Shown here: positions 48,493-61,039 of the stretch, piece after piece
Layout: each line of letters opens with the position of its first letter
How positions within the stretch are numbered: the stretch's first letter is position 1
NCBI GenBank assembly: GCA_019722365.1
Contig: JADFUC010002171.1
Coordinates: forward strand, 1-64,000
From: Lithospermum erythrorhizon
Lineage: Eukaryota > Streptophyta > Magnoliopsida > Boraginales > Boraginaceae
Length of the DNA stretch: 64,000 bases
Direction: 5' to 3'
Made by a program: the position numbers and the translations under genes
The notes under the pieces: generated by a model
The model's input: the letters and a program-made list of their open reading frames with translations, nothing else
What the model was told of the DNA's origin: nothing
Databases searched by the model: none

Positions 48493-50188
48493 GTAAATTA
48501 AATTTTAAATGGTGATTAATATTATTTAACTTTATTTAACCCGTTTCAAGATAGCACGTATTCAAGCAACATGCCACCTGACATGAAAAATAAATAAATA
48601 ACACACATTTAGGAGATATAGATATGACCCTTTAGGACATATTAAATTGACTTAACAAGTGAAATGCTAACATAGGTCCTATTACGGCGCTTTAGAAGTG
48701 CAAGTCTTGTAATGCTTGACTCACTTGAAACCTCGAAGTTCTCAATCTTAGATCTTTGTGGAAATCACATCTTGTTACCACCGCGTACATTACATACTAC
48801 TACTCTAACCCAACTTAAGCGACACGTAAACTTGTGGGTAAATGAATACAAGAATGAAGAAATCTATTCGATGGAGTCGTTCTGACGTTTAAAATATCAC
48901 TTGGGCCGAGTAAATAAATAAATGAAAGCGAATTGGCGTCAAATACCTGCATTTCCATTCGTAACAATATATATAGGCAAAACACTAAAATAAATAAATG
49001 CTTAATGTCATATATATTAAGTGAAATGAGATTAAATGTGTTCATAATTGACAATTAATTACTAAATTTATTTTATAATTAATTATCAATTAATGTAAAT
49101 TTTAAATTCAAATATATTCCACATGATTAATGATAATTATTACAATAATTATCAACCACTTAAATCATGGAATAATTACTTACAAGTAATTAACTCCAAA
49201 ATTCAAAATTTAAAAGTTTTCATGAAAATATTTTCAAAATTGTCAATTAATGAAAATAATTATGAAAGGGAAATACTCGTAAAATTTAATGCAATTCAAG
49301 ATATATATTCAACGTCTTAATGACAAAATTTATGATTTAACATTTAAAACCGAAATTAATAGTACAATAATTTTAAAATCAAAATAATTACGCAAAAATA
49401 CATTTGCAGGGTTTCTAAAGCGGACGATGAACTGGCCCAGCGAAAAGCGGCCTCAGGCCACCCGCGATCGACCGCGCCCCGGTGTCGTGCTTGCGACGGT
49501 CGGCTGCGATCGGGGTGTCCGACACGTCGCTGTTCCACGACACCGGACGGCGCCGATGCCAGGCCCATGACCGGCGACTCATTTTGGTAATTCGTTTCAG
49601 TTTTTCAGTTTTTCCAGATTAATTGCAACTTTTGTAAAAATGATTTGGAGGCTCTAAAAAATTCAAAAAATTATGGGATTCGACTTAAACATCAACAATA
49701 TCATTATTGAACATGTTCAATTGGAATTTCATCAAAAACACTTCTAGTTTTTCGATTAAACCCAAAACAATTCAGAAATTTAATAAATTTTTTGGAGTAT
49801 AAAAATTTAAACAATTCTAGAAAAAAATCTGGGATGAACCTCCAAGGGTCATGACACATAGAATTTAATTTAAGTAATTTTAAAGAATTTCTAACCCTCT
49901 CTGTAAAATACATAAAAATGATTACACCAATTAAAAATGCAAATTAATCAATTTTTAATCCCTTTCAATTCATGAAATAATTAAATAAACATCAAATCAT
50001 CAAAATCAATACATTAAAATGATGATTTCAGCCATGTGATATTCATACAAAATGGGTTGATTTTTTTCATATTATATATTCATCAATTGAATATATAAAT
50101 CATGAATTAATCAAATTAACTAACAACTATGTCAACACACAATCAAATTAGATAAAATACATCAAACTTGAGTAGGCTCACGAGGTAC
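48493..50188 (-). other. Leader of element A
   Basis: About 1.7 kb of AT-rich sequence that matches C at 57741-59400 in reverse: blocks near gtgtgttgacatagttgtta (minus, about 50122-50141) and tgcatttttaatt (minus, about 49933). A GC-rich patch at 49418-49570 stands out. A primer-binding-like sequence lies next to the LTR. An open frame on the minus strand covers the GC patch (49568 down to 49356) but is not conserved in frame in C. Confidence 0.6.
49418..49570 (-). other. GC-rich island in the leader of A
   Basis: About 150 bp clearly richer in G and C than the AT-rich leader around it. The same island, in the same leader position, occurs in C (58345-58515), and a shortened form occurs in D (37000-37060). 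The sequence right after the island matches between A and C (tttagaaaccctgcaaatg versus ttttagaagccctaaatg). Confidence 0.7.
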
Positions 50189-51128
50189 TGTTAGAATCTA
50201 GTATGAATTTGTTTGTGATCAAACACAATTCATACGTCACAGGATCTGAAATGATATAAATTAATCTAAAATTCATATAATGACTTATATGAATACGAGA
50301 GTACTTACAGAGATGCCAGCGGAAGTCTATCTCCAAATCTTTCACGAAGCCTCCTTTGATTAGTGGATTTAGTGCTTGAATGTAGTGCCTGGTTGGTCAC
50401 TTGTAGGAGGTTGAATCCTACATTTGCGTTTGCTAGAACATGGATTGAATTGGATGAAAAATCAAGAGAAGAATTTTCAATTCTTCCCTTAGTATTTTCG
50501 GCCATTAGAGAGAAAATGTGGAGGTTTTTCTTTTTGTTTCATGATGTTATGAAACCTAAATGATAAGGATCACTTATATAGTGGTCCATCATTTAGTCTA
50601 AAAGCCCAACGAGCAGTTAATGGCTGAGCTTCGTTTGATTTAATTAAACCGTTAAGGAAAAATCAAACACTAAGCAGAGGATTGTTAATAGTAACTAACA
50701 AGTTAACAAGCTCAACTAACTATCAATTAATTCAATTGACTAATTAATTAATTCGGGTTAAATCAATTTATATTTTACGTTATCGATGTGAAATTAAATT
50801 GAATATTAAGTTGATTCTGATCAGCTACCGATTTTAGCAAATGAAGTTTAATTTCATACATGAAATATAATTCAACGTCATTTGTATGTATGTGACCTGA
50901 AACAATAATAGTATAATAATTATTAAATTCTTATTATTATAGCGATTAATGAAGTAAGATCTAGCAATCACTCATAACCCCTTAAATTATCATGAGAAAA
51001 CCCGCACTGGTAATATACAATTACTAAAGTGAACACTAAGTTCGATGTCACATTTCTTGACCGATAAATGAATTGATACGATTGTCCTTGGGCATAATAA
51101 AGGGAATCAATTTTCATTGATTTCCAAC
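50189..51128 (-). repeat. 5' LTR of element A
   Basis: On the minus strand it begins GTTGGAAATCAATG and ends AGATTCTAACA. It holds a TATA-like box (tatataag on the minus strand, 50573-50580) followed by a plausible transcript start region. A minus-strand frame at 50505-50305 within the R/U5 part has no known domain. Confidence 0.85.
50573..50580 (-). promoter_or_regulatory. TATA-like box in the 5' LTR of A
   Basis: tatataag on the minus strand, preceded by ggaccac. The equivalent box in D's LTR is at 33626-33636. Confidence 0.5.
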
Positions 51129-52173
51129 GGTATAAAAGCGATGGAAGTAAATATGACTTGAATGTATTCAAGTGGCTCATAGGAGACATGTCCGATGTTA
51201 GAACGGTTATATAAAGGAAATATTATGTGACAATTTCTGATGCATTGCTAACGCCTAATACAAATAGACAGACGATGATATGAATATATCATACTCCAAT
51301 AGATGACTTGAAATCATTTGAGTGAAATAGAATTGGAATACACGAGTTGCGTATAGATTTCACTCTATTTACCTTCTAGATGATGATTCATCAAAACCAT
51401 GAAACGTGTTTCCAATAAATGACTTGAGGTCATTTGAGTGAAATAGAATTAGATTACATTTACTTGTTAAGAAATAATGTGCCATGAAGCTTAAGGTGAT
51501 TAAAATCTATGATAGATTAAATTTCATGATGAATAAGATAAAATTCCATGATAGGCAATTCTCTTCTTGACAGAACAAACTCTACAGTAAGAATTAAAGT
51601 TCCCATAGTACTGACCTCGCGTGGAAGATAATTTGGTTGGAATCTATTACGTAGGTAATATAATTAGCGATATGCCGTATCGGGATCATGTGTTGTACAT
51701 GAGACCATGACATAGCGAGGATTCTGGGAAATAGGAATTATGTCGTTTTACTAAAAGGTATTCTGTGATTCGAGATACACTTTGTAGTAACTTTAAGAGA
51801 ATAGAAAAAGCTATAGTTTCAAGAAATGGATCGGAGTTAATTAGATCCACCTGGAATTGAATGTGATAATAGTGTCATGGATAGTTGTTCCATGTGGAAC
51901 ACTATTAGCCAAGAAATTCATTAATGGAGCTGAGTCAAGTATACTCGGAGAGCAAACTAATGAAGCTTGAACTCAGTATTACAACTTGACCAATCAATTT
52001 GTATTGTTGGCAATGTTCTTAGAAAATGTGCATTTAATAATAGAGATGTGTTTTAACACACTTTTAGTTAATCATTGTAAATCTGCAGATTAATTACGAA
52101 ATGACTAACTACCATAAATTTGAGAAAGTCTTTATATATACCAAAACGAGGTCTTATGCATAACGTCTTGTTT
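51129..52173 (+). mobile_element. Element D, continuation after the insertion of A
   Basis: Reads on from 40128: gatggaagtaaatatgac then ttgaatg (51140) corresponds to the internal sequence of A at 45840-45880 reversed. A direct repeat of about 50 bp (atgacttga then catttgagtgaaatagaatt) occurs at about 51303 and 51418. D is cut at 52174 by a minus-strand gypsy LTR, and no continuation was found beyond it in this window. No coding motif was seen. Confidence 0.6.
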
Positions 52174-55029
52174 TGTAACGACCACTTGACCGCCGAGTTG
52201 AAGTCATGTGATCCACAGTACGAGTACTTAAATCGATGGATGGCTTCGTTTTAAAAAGACAACACGGTTTCAAATAAATCGAGAAATTTCTGATAAAAAG
52301 TCACGAAAAAACGGTTTTAAAACGATCCATCGTGGCGATACCTAATCACCTGAAGACAATACATAAAACATAAACTCCCCAAAATGCACACATCGGTTTG
52401 CCAAAATACTTGAAATAAATCAACTGATGCGAAATCAATACGACATATTAAGTATGACTAAAACAGAAACAACAACTACAACAGACTAGACAAGACTATG
52501 AGGATCATCTGCCACCCGTCGCTCACCTAAGCTCCAAACCACGATCGCAACAAACAAGACGAAGATGTCAAAATGCCATGTAACGACTCCCTTTGACCCA
52601 AGTCACGAGGAGGTTAAGGTCCATCAACCTTTGTACACAGTGTCGCGTCGATGGTTGATAAAAGACTTCATTTGACATTTAATAATAATAATACACTTTT
52701 GTCCATCGTGGTGAACTATGATACATCACACAGAGCATTATCACCAACGAAACTTACATCCTTTGAATAATACAACCATACAATACACACATAATTTTCC
52801 GCAATCTGACATATTACCACGACCTCTCAATCTTTTAAGTTTTGAATGCTATGCCCTTTGTCACTTCGCGCTGCAATCTTCACGGGAAAAGAATGAGGAT
52901 GCTTATGCCGCGTAAGCCTCACGTACAATCTTTTAATCATGACTTATCGATGCGACTTCGACAACCTCAGCGATCAACCCCTTAGAAACCTAGGCATAAA
53001 ACGCCCGCCCATAGAGAATAGGGAGTCAGCTATTAAGCTGAGTGAATACAAATACCACAGACTTGATCCCATCACATATATTCATACTTATATATATAAC
53101 ATATGCATATACATTAACCAGGCCACACAATGAATAAGCGTCCCTGATCATAGAATCCTCTTATGTGATGTTACATAATACAATGCGCGAACTCTGACGT
53201 AATAGCACATATTCGTTTTAAGGAAAGCGGTCTCGACACACACAGGCTTCGTGAATGAGAATCCGCCTCCCTGAATAGTAAACAAATGAGGAATCCACCT
53301 CCAAAAATAGTACACATGAGGAATCCACCTCCAAATAACACATATGAGGAATCCACCTCCAAATAATCAAATAGGGCCTCGACTCCGTCCTCCCGACCGA
53401 GGCTACACCACTCCCGATGTGCATATTACACCCAGGCACTCGAATCACGGGGCTACTCACACCATGATAATGTCTTTGAGCCTCCCGATTAGAGTCACCG
53501 CGCTCCATGGAAATAACACACAAAGCGATCAAAACACATCTGTGGCGCATCCCTGCTTATTAGCTGTATTTACCACCTTGTGCAAGTACACCTGACATAC
53601 GTGGCGTACCCTTTGATATATAATATAAATCATAATTACTAATATACCATGATATGAATCATAATCTCAATTATTTCATAATATGAATCATAAATCACAA
53701 TTTTCACATAATAATAAATCGCAATACCTGATACACATATCGAGGAATAGTCCCCGAAGACAACGCATGCAAAATATACAACGTAATATATGAAGGGTTC
53801 CCGTCGTGAGATTTTACTACTTCGAGCCCAGCGGTAATGCTAACTACAGAAACGGAATCTCGTGCTGGGTCAGGGCTCAACTCATTCAAAGAAATTATAC
53901 ATTACAACACATTTTTTGTAGAATAACCTCCCTTAACGTCTATATAAACCCAGTATTATACGCGTCAGCATTTCAAATTAACTTTTAGTAATCATCATCC
54001 AGAAAGTAGTATACACTTCACAAATTCCAACTTAACTACATTCAATTTACCAACTTCACTTAACTCCCATATCCCAGTCATCACTTTATTATCCCAACAA
54101 TAACACGTTAGTCACTTTCCAATCGAGCCAGCAATGTCGCCAACTAATTAACCCATTATAATCAACCTTTAGTTCCAAAACCCAATTACTACTCGACTTG
54201 GAATAACCTAACTGTGAATCGCTTTGCAATCAACCAACATCAGAATTATACCAAGAAACAATATATTAAATTCCATGACACACTTTTACACATTCCACAA
54301 TTTCCTCAAAAGTCAACGAAGTCAACATAACCTATTCAACAATTTCAACCCAAGAATCGATCATTATCACTTCCTATCATATAATCCAAAATTAGGTGAT
54401 AAGCCTATACCATTCTATATCCTCAAAACTCGAAGTCAACCAAAGTCAACCTAAAAGTCAACATCTCAAATCCATGAGAATACCCCAAAAGATTCCAACT
54501 TTAACTTCAAAACAACTATATGGAAGACTACATAACATATTTCAAAGTTTAATATCAAATTGACAAAAGTCAACTAAGGTCAACCTCTCGAACTCGAAAT
54601 GCTAAAAAGATTTGATCTTTCTTACAGATATGATGAGTTGATGAGGCTTAAAATCCACCACTTTGTCAGCGAGTTTAAGCGTAATCGATGAGAGAAATGG
54701 AAGAAAATTTCAAGGGGAGAAAGAGGCAATCGGCCAAACATGGGGAAGAAGAGGGGAAACTGGGTTTTTGGATGAGAATGGAGATAGTGGTGGTACGTGG
54801 GATATTTAGAGGGGAAAAACTACGTTCCGTTCGGTTTCGGTTAATTTCCCGCTTCCCATTATAAATCTCAATGAAACCGATTCCAAATGTAAAGTTTTCC
54901 ATGACATAAACTACTACTCATATAATACTAGTCTCGGTACATCGATTTAATTCGAAATTATTTATACTATCTCGGGTCCCGCCTGAATCGAAATATCTGG
55001 CAAATGAAATAGATTTGTTGAATTATACA
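52174..55029 (-). repeat. Gypsy LTR, minus orientation, about 2.86 kb
   Basis: The left terminus is tgtaacgacc and the right terminus is gaattataca (LTR start TGTATAATTC on the minus strand). It shares the ggaggtggattcctcattt minisatellite (53264-53365), agtcaac blocks (54312-54590) and a purine-rich segment (54690-54830) with the LTRs at 4860-6973, 7534-10767 and 43477-45650. Near its U3 start it also shares ggcgggacccgag-type sequence (minus, about 54975) with the LTR at 2300. Short ORFs inside it are chance. Confidence 0.75.
53264..53365 (-). repeat. LTR minisatellite, reverse copy
   Basis: Four units of gaggaatccacctcc (the first variant, gagaatccgcctcc) on the + strand. Same array as at 6117-6222. 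Confidence 0.8.
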
Positions 55030-56102
55030 TTACTCAACTTAATTTTAATTTCCTCGAAATACTCCACCGAGAAACTTATATACTATGACATAATATTGGT
55101 AAGGAGCGGGTTATTTCATTACCGCATATAAAATTTAGGTCCTCGAAATTTACTTAAGACTTCCGATTTTCTTATCGTCCCAACTAAGCTAACTGATATC
55201 TTCTTTATTAGAATATTATGACATCTTGTCGCTTTAATCACATTCTCCCGACATAGTCATTGACTTGAGAGATCGCATAATACCTCGTAAATACATTCCT
55301 GGCATACCACGAATATTAACTACTTTACTTATTGGATATTATACAAAGCTAATCATATCATAATCGCCATACGCCATGCACAGTGACTACGATATACGTC
55401 CTCATATATCTCATATTACACCAACAACCGTCAACTCATATTTTATCATGTTATCAATAGCATAAATCAACCGTCAATAATACCATCAATCAATATCCAT
55501 ATCACTTAGATATATTAGTATCACTCATAATTCATGTAAATACGTATCACCTCGTTGTGATTATTAGATTCATTCATACGGAGGTTGGTTCACTTGCTCA
55601 GCTCGGCTTCGTGGTACTAGGCATTCTTGACTATCGTGACATCCGAATATAGTAAATACCCGAGTTTTCCGACCTGCCCAACTAGCGTATAATACATGAC
55701 CGATAACCCGCGTTTCGTAATGCTCCCCGCGGATATACCTTTTAAAACACCACTTCGTAGTATGAGTCTGATCCACCTTAGCAAATACGCCTCACATATA
55801 CAAATTCGGTGCATTAAATGCTTAACAAATCGATACTTTATCCTTATTACTTCATATCGTTCATTTACCATTAAATACCATCATGATTTCATCGTCGTAT
55901 AGGTCGATATCGCGTTTTCCCACCCACTTTGTCATTTTATTTGCTCTCGACACCGTATCGTACATAATATCTTAACCATAAAGTATCATTATCTAATTTC
56001 ACTATAGCATATACCACTAGGTTATTTTGTTAACATCGTATATTCTGATGCTTTTTATGATTTATCAACATCCGATTTCCAGCATGATAATTCCAAAGCA
56101 AC

Positions 56103-56136
<34 letters not shown>

Positions 56137-56728
56137 TCCGTACAATATCAACCGTCATTCACACTTTGTTTGGTAACCCTTTATCATATGACTTATTATT
56201 TATGACTAACTATCGATATCCCCTTTTACGCATATTCGCACTCTAAGTCTCGGTTACGTTAATTTGGAAATTGCAAATCGCCCATACTCCATGCGTTCAC
56301 ACCTCGTTCCGAACTTTTATATAAATAATTATCGGCAACGTGCTTCACTCATAATAGTTAAACATTAACACCGATCACATTTTGTATTCCATAGTCATCC
56401 CTCTTCACTTTCGTCAACCACGGATCTGTTTGTTGTTTTCGACAGCTATATTATAGGATTACTTTGATATTTACTTCTTCATGTAGATTACACATACCTC
56501 AGCTATTCTCAATTGTAGTTGCCATCAGCTTCATTCTTCCTGAGTGCTTCGTATTTCGTCGAGTCATTTTTTAACCACTCCGTCATTTCCAACGATATCA
56601 ATTCAAGCATTTCTTGATAGCTTAGATGGTGCCATCTAACCTTGCTTGGATGTTATTATTATCATGAAACTTTTCTCTTAGTTAAAATTATCATCTCCTA
56701 TTAACTCGGTCTTTCAATACATCTTATA
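55030..56728 (-). other. Unassigned stretch between a gypsy LTR and element C
   Basis: The first part (ctcgaaatactccaccgaga at about 55053) is gypsy-internal sequence next to the 3' LTR, as at 10799. The remaining 1.6 kb gives no readable gag or pol on either strand. A minus-strand frame at 55871-55617 (84 residues) has no known motif. A TA microsatellite lies at 56106-56134. It could be a badly decayed element body or part of another LTR. Confidence 0.4.
56106..56134. repeat. TA microsatellite
   Basis: About 29 bp of TA repeats. Confidence 0.95.
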
Positions 56729-57740
56729 TGCATTGGAAATCAATGAGTGATTCCCTTTATTGTGCCCACGTTGCGACAATTGTGTATCAATTCTTTATCA
56801 GGGTGGGTTAAATGAATTCTTTGGAGCTTAGTGTTCACGCCCAGTAATAGTGCATTCTTGAGTGTAGGTCTCATGATGATAATTTAAGGGTTATGAGCGA
56901 TTCTTTAGATCTTTTCATTAATCGTTATAATAGTAATTGGTCGAGTATTATTATTATACAACTACTATTATACGAGCCTAGAAGGTCACGCCACGTACAA
57001 TGATATTCAAATAATATTTCATGAATGAAATTGAGCAGAGACTTGTATATTGAGAAATGTATTTCTCAGTATTTATATATTGTCAAATATATATGTTGAT
57101 GAACATCAATTGGTTAAACTTGCAAGTTTAATGTTCTTGATTGGTCGATGAATAACTTGATAATTATTAGATAGTGACTCGTTAGTATTTTAATTGACTT
57201 GTTAGTGGTAAAATAGAACAACCTCCTTGTAGTAACTCATTATTTAATTAGAGAGGCTCGTAATGGTCTAATTAAGTTAACGAGTTAAGCGATTTCTTAA
57301 CGAGTTGCTTAACGAGTGGGTACAGGACTTGGTATTTAGGAGGGATTAGGTTTTCATGACCATAAGAATCATAAAACCTCCGCCCCTACAAAAGATAGCC
57401 ACCCACTCCACTTGGGGAGGTGGAAGAATTTTCTCTTCGATTCTCGTTTTCATCCTCAAATACAGCAAGTTCAAGTTCTCGGTTCGTTTCCCACTATTGG
57501 TATGTGTGTAATCAAGGGACATCTTGCCGGTGTTGAACAAGCATTGGAGAGGGATCTTGGAGGAGCAATCACCTTGAGAGGCTTTTAGAGTAAGGGAATT
57601 GGGTTCGACTTCATTCAGTTGCGATATGAAATTCGTATTCATACATTCGTATTTTATGTTTAGATTAATCTACATTATTTTTTGATCAGGGATATGAATT
57701 GGTGTTCATCACACGATTAAATTCATACTAGATTCTAACA
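56729..57740 (+). repeat. 5' LTR of element C
   Basis: Starts tgcattggaaatcaatgag (TG start retained) and ends agattctaaca. Blocks shared with A's LTR (reversed) are gataatttaagggttatgag, cattaatcgttataa and ttcatactagattctaaca. The 3' LTR is not in the window, so no divergence estimate is possible. Confidence 0.8.
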
Positions 57741-57757
57741 GTGGCTTTCGAGCCTAC
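57741..57757 (+). promoter_or_regulatory. Degraded primer-binding site of element C
   Basis: gtggctttcgagcctac directly after the LTR. It resembles TGGTATCAGAGCCTAC (initiator Met tRNA type) with a gap and substitutions. The equivalent of A reads gtacctcgtgagcctac. Confidence 0.5.
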
Positions 57758-59814
57758 TTTCAGAGAGTTTAATGTATTTTATCTGGATTTTGATTGTGTG
57801 TTGACATAGTTGTTAGTTAATTTTGATTATTTCATGATTTATATATTCAATTGATGATTATATAATATGAAAAAAATCAACCCGGCCTAATATATGTTTC
57901 ACGTAAATTTGAATCATCAACTTCATGTATTGATTTTGATGATTTGAAGTTTATTTAATTGTTTAAATGAAATGAAAGGGATTAAAAATTGATTAATTTG
58001 CATTTTTAATTTGAGCTAGAATCATTTTCGATTTTCGGTGAGGTTTAGAAATTTGAGAAAATTATGACATTAAAGCTGTGTGTTCTTGACCCTTTGAGGT
58101 TTACATTGCGGTTTTTTTCAGAATTGTTTGAATTTTAAGTACTCAAGCTTCGTTGAAGTTACGGATTGTTTAAGGTTTAATCGAGAAAAACTAGAAGTGT
58201 TTTGATAAACTACCGCACTTGGAGCGTGTTCAATAATGATATTGTTGATGTTCAAGAAAAATACCAGAATTTGTTGGGTGCAGGCCTCCAAATCGGTTTT
58301 ACAAAAGTTGCGGTGTCTAAAAAAAGCTGAAAGCGAAATAGTGCAAAATCGGTCGCCCGAACTGCGAGCGGCCTCCCGAGGGCGTCCGCTGCGGGAATTA
58401 GACGTTACGGCCACGGGACATAGCCCATTGGCCGTACTCACGGCACCGGCAAGCACGTGTCATTCGTGGGTGACGGAGGCGGCGGTGTTGGTCGTGGAAG
58501 TTAGGTCGTCGTTTTAGAAGCCCTAAATGCATTTATGTAATTGTTTTTGGTTTTTAAAATTTGTGGTAATTATTAATTCCGGTTTTAAATGTTAAATCAT
58601 AAATTTTTGTCATTAAGATGATTGAATATATATCTTGAATGACATTAAATTTGTTATATTTCCACTAAAATTATTTTCATTAATTGATAATTTTAAAATA
58701 TTTCATGATAACTTTTAAATTTTAAATTTTGGAGTTAATTACTTATAAGTATTATTCCATAATTTAAGAGGTTAGTAATTATTGTAATAATTATCATTAA
58801 TCGTAATAATGAATATATTTAAATTTAAAATTTACATTAATTGATAATTAATGGTAGATATAATGGGTAATTAATTAATAAATTATGAACACAATTATTT
58901 TCATTTCATTAAATATATATGACATTAAGTGCATTTATTTGTTTTAATGTTTTATACATTATATATTTTTATAGATGGAATGGAGGTATATGATATGACC
59001 GTGTTTTTAGATTAGCGTCTGCGTATTGTGTTGTATATGACACTTTTAGTCGTCTTATTTTATTTTATTTAATTTTCTTTGTTTCTCCTTGTTTTGCATG
59101 TTGTCTAAGTTGGGATTATTGTATTTGAATTGTAATTCTAGGCCGGATCTTGGTGGAAATTCGGAAAGACGAAATTGTGAGGGCCAAATGTTAGTTTTCA
59201 AGTTTTGAAAATGTAATAGAGACTGAGTGCATATCATATGCCTCTTGAATGTGCATTACTTATTTTATTTTTCATGTTGTACATATGATTGATTATGTGC
59301 TACAATTGCATGGTAAAATAAAAGCAAAGTAATAATAATCTCGCCAATTTAAATTTAATCAGCGTATCGAGTCGATTTTAATCTTTGTGAAATCGGTTGC
59401 ATTATGCGGACCTTATTTGTTATGGCGGGTGTTCTGAGTTTACTGCTTTTGATATGACAATGGATCATGTTAAAGTGATTTCCACTAACATTGTAGGCTT
59501 TTCGGATGATCATTCCATGTAATTTTTGGTTTAATTGGTATCTTGCTTGATTTGTCGGAGATACAAAAGTCGGAGTAGAATCTTGAATAATATGCTAACG
59601 ACCTGAAGAGTTATGTAGTTTTACATAATTGGTTGATAATCTACTATTATCTTGAATTCAAAATATGCGGTGTTGCCGTTTGGATTTAAGTATAATGGTC
59701 TTGATACTAATATATTTCGTGAAAGTATTATTAGTATTTACTTTGTATTTGTAAGTGTTTAGCGTGATAGTTCTTGATTACATTTGTCTTTATTTACTTA
59801 TTCTTGTAGAATTT
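57758..59814 (+). other. Long leader of element C
   Basis: About 2.06 kb between primer-binding site and gag, AT-rich, and collinear with the leaders of A (reversed) and D. Contains the GC-rich island at 58345-58515 and blocks shared with D such as atttttcatgttgt (59269) and gacaatggatcatgtt (59456). A + frame at 58236-58517 spans the island but is not shared in frame with A, so it is not called as a gene. Confidence 0.65.
58345..58515 (+). other. GC-rich island in the leader of C
   Basis: About 170 bp GC-rich patch in AT-rich surroundings, at the same leader position as the one in A (49418-49570). It is followed by ttttagaagccctaaatg, which matches the sequence after the island in A. Confidence 0.7.
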
Positions 59815-60560
59815 TAATGGCTACGGCTATACTACTCATAAAAACTGGCTTCGCTCGGCGCGCGAAAAGTCTTTGAAATTTGAATACTCAAACTTCGGCC
59901 CAGTGGTCTCGAAATTTGAGTATTCTCAACGAAGGCGAATAAATGCTGAGCGATGGGTTCCTCGAAACCTAATGATGGTGTTACTCAATCGTGGGAGGAT
60001 CCCTGGCTTGAAGTCGATGCGGATGTCGATATGCCAAATGTGGCGATATGGAACCTTCGTTCCAAATTCAATATGAAAAGGTGGCGACGCCATGACGCTA
60101 TCTGCCGGCAACTTGAGAATTATTCCGAAAGGAAAGCCGGCGAAATATGATGACACGATGCATTGCTCGTGGACGGCCAACTAAGGAGCGGACAAACCGC
60201 GAGCCCTCGTATCATTAAAATGATTGGCTTGATCGTCGACTCAGCGCCTTGGGCACGGTGTCTCTCGAGGCGGGCGTGGATACCGTCACGAATTCTCTTT
60301 CGAGATAAATTCTCTCGGTTTGTCATGAACTTGATATCCACAAGTTTGAGTTATCTCTAAATGAGCGCATAAGATGATCACGAATCTTTGAGAGCAGTCT
60401 GGGTAAGACTAAAACTTCTACTCATACATTTTGGTGGTCAAAAACAAGAAGAAGATATCAAGAAGAAGAAAGAAGTTTACCACGACAAAGCCAAGGGTTG
60501 AGAATCCCAAAGTTCTTTGAGACAAGGGAACACTAAAGGGATGACAAATGTCATTGTGCG
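59815..60560 (+). pseudogene. Copia gag of element C, frameshifted
   Basis: Gag builds the virus-like particle. The start is placed at the ATG near 59817 because the leader homology ends upstream. The clearest conserved piece is FVMNL followed by a helix-like ISTSLSYL (about 60318-60360), matching the LPxxYxxFVxNxxxxxxxxxLxEL region of copia gag. A lysine-rich stretch (60430-60490) leads to a poorly preserved CCHC-type knuckle (about 60545-60600). Several overlapping short frames reflect repeated frameshifts. Confidence 0.6.
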
Positions 60561-60639
60561 GGGAACTGAGTCCTTTGGAAGTCGACCTGCGGGAAGTTCA
60601 CGGATGATAGGAAGAATGGTCTGCGCGTCCAGCACGGCC

Positions 60640-60800
60640 CTACGTGTATGTATGTTATTGAAGTTTTACAACTTCTAATTCTGCACTCGTGGGTGCTAGA
60701 CACGGTTGTGGTTCTCATATTTGTCATAATATGAAGGAACTCAAAGCAGTAGAAGACTCAGAGAGAGGGAGATGGATCTACGTGTGAGAGAATGGCGCGA
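60640..60800 (+). pseudogene. Copia protease motif of element C
   Basis: Reads WVLDT at 60689-60703 and, after a one-base shift, CGSHICHNM (about 60706-60735). This is the signature WxLDTGCxxHIC of plant copia proteases, with the catalytic D present and the G lost to the shift. Confidence 0.75.
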
Positions 60801-61039
60801 AGGTTGCGGCCCCACCATGATGAGATCGTCGGTTAAAATTTGCCCGTCGGCCTTGTTTTGAACTTATCTCAGGTTTCTTATGTACCTCCGATTTGCGGGA
60901 ATATTATTTCCGTTTACATTTTGAATAATGATGTGTTTTCATTTTCAATAGATCCCCGAATAATTTAGGATACTTGAGGAATGGGTAGTATTTAGTGCCT
61001 TCTCATTGAAAATGGTCTATTCGTTTTAGACATGATGAT

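Larger units (their letters stand above)
40129..51128 (-). mobile_element. Copia-like element A, minus strand, inserted in D
   Basis: Two LTRs of similar length: 5' LTR at right, 50189-51128 (940 bp), and 3' LTR at left, 40129-41081 (953 bp). A purine tract on the minus strand (41082-41099) abuts the 3' LTR, and a primer-binding-like sequence abuts the 5' LTR (about 50170-50188). The flanks, 40065-40128 and 51129-51180, continue one another when compared with A's own internal sequence, so A landed in D. Within A are a Cassandra-type LTR and a solo gypsy LTR. Without these, the internal region is about 6.7 kb and shows no readable pol. Confidence 0.75.

Noticed and set aside
49356..49568. GC-rich open frame (69 residues) as a captured host gene
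   Set aside because: The equivalent island in C is open in a different frame and is not similar at the protein level, so there is no evidence of coding selection.
53171..53595. Several overlapping frames of 60-110 residues
   Set aside because: They are produced by the LTR minisatellite, which repeats the same codons on both strands.
58236..58517. 93-residue open frame across the GC-rich island in C
   Set aside because: Not conserved in frame with A; no known domain.
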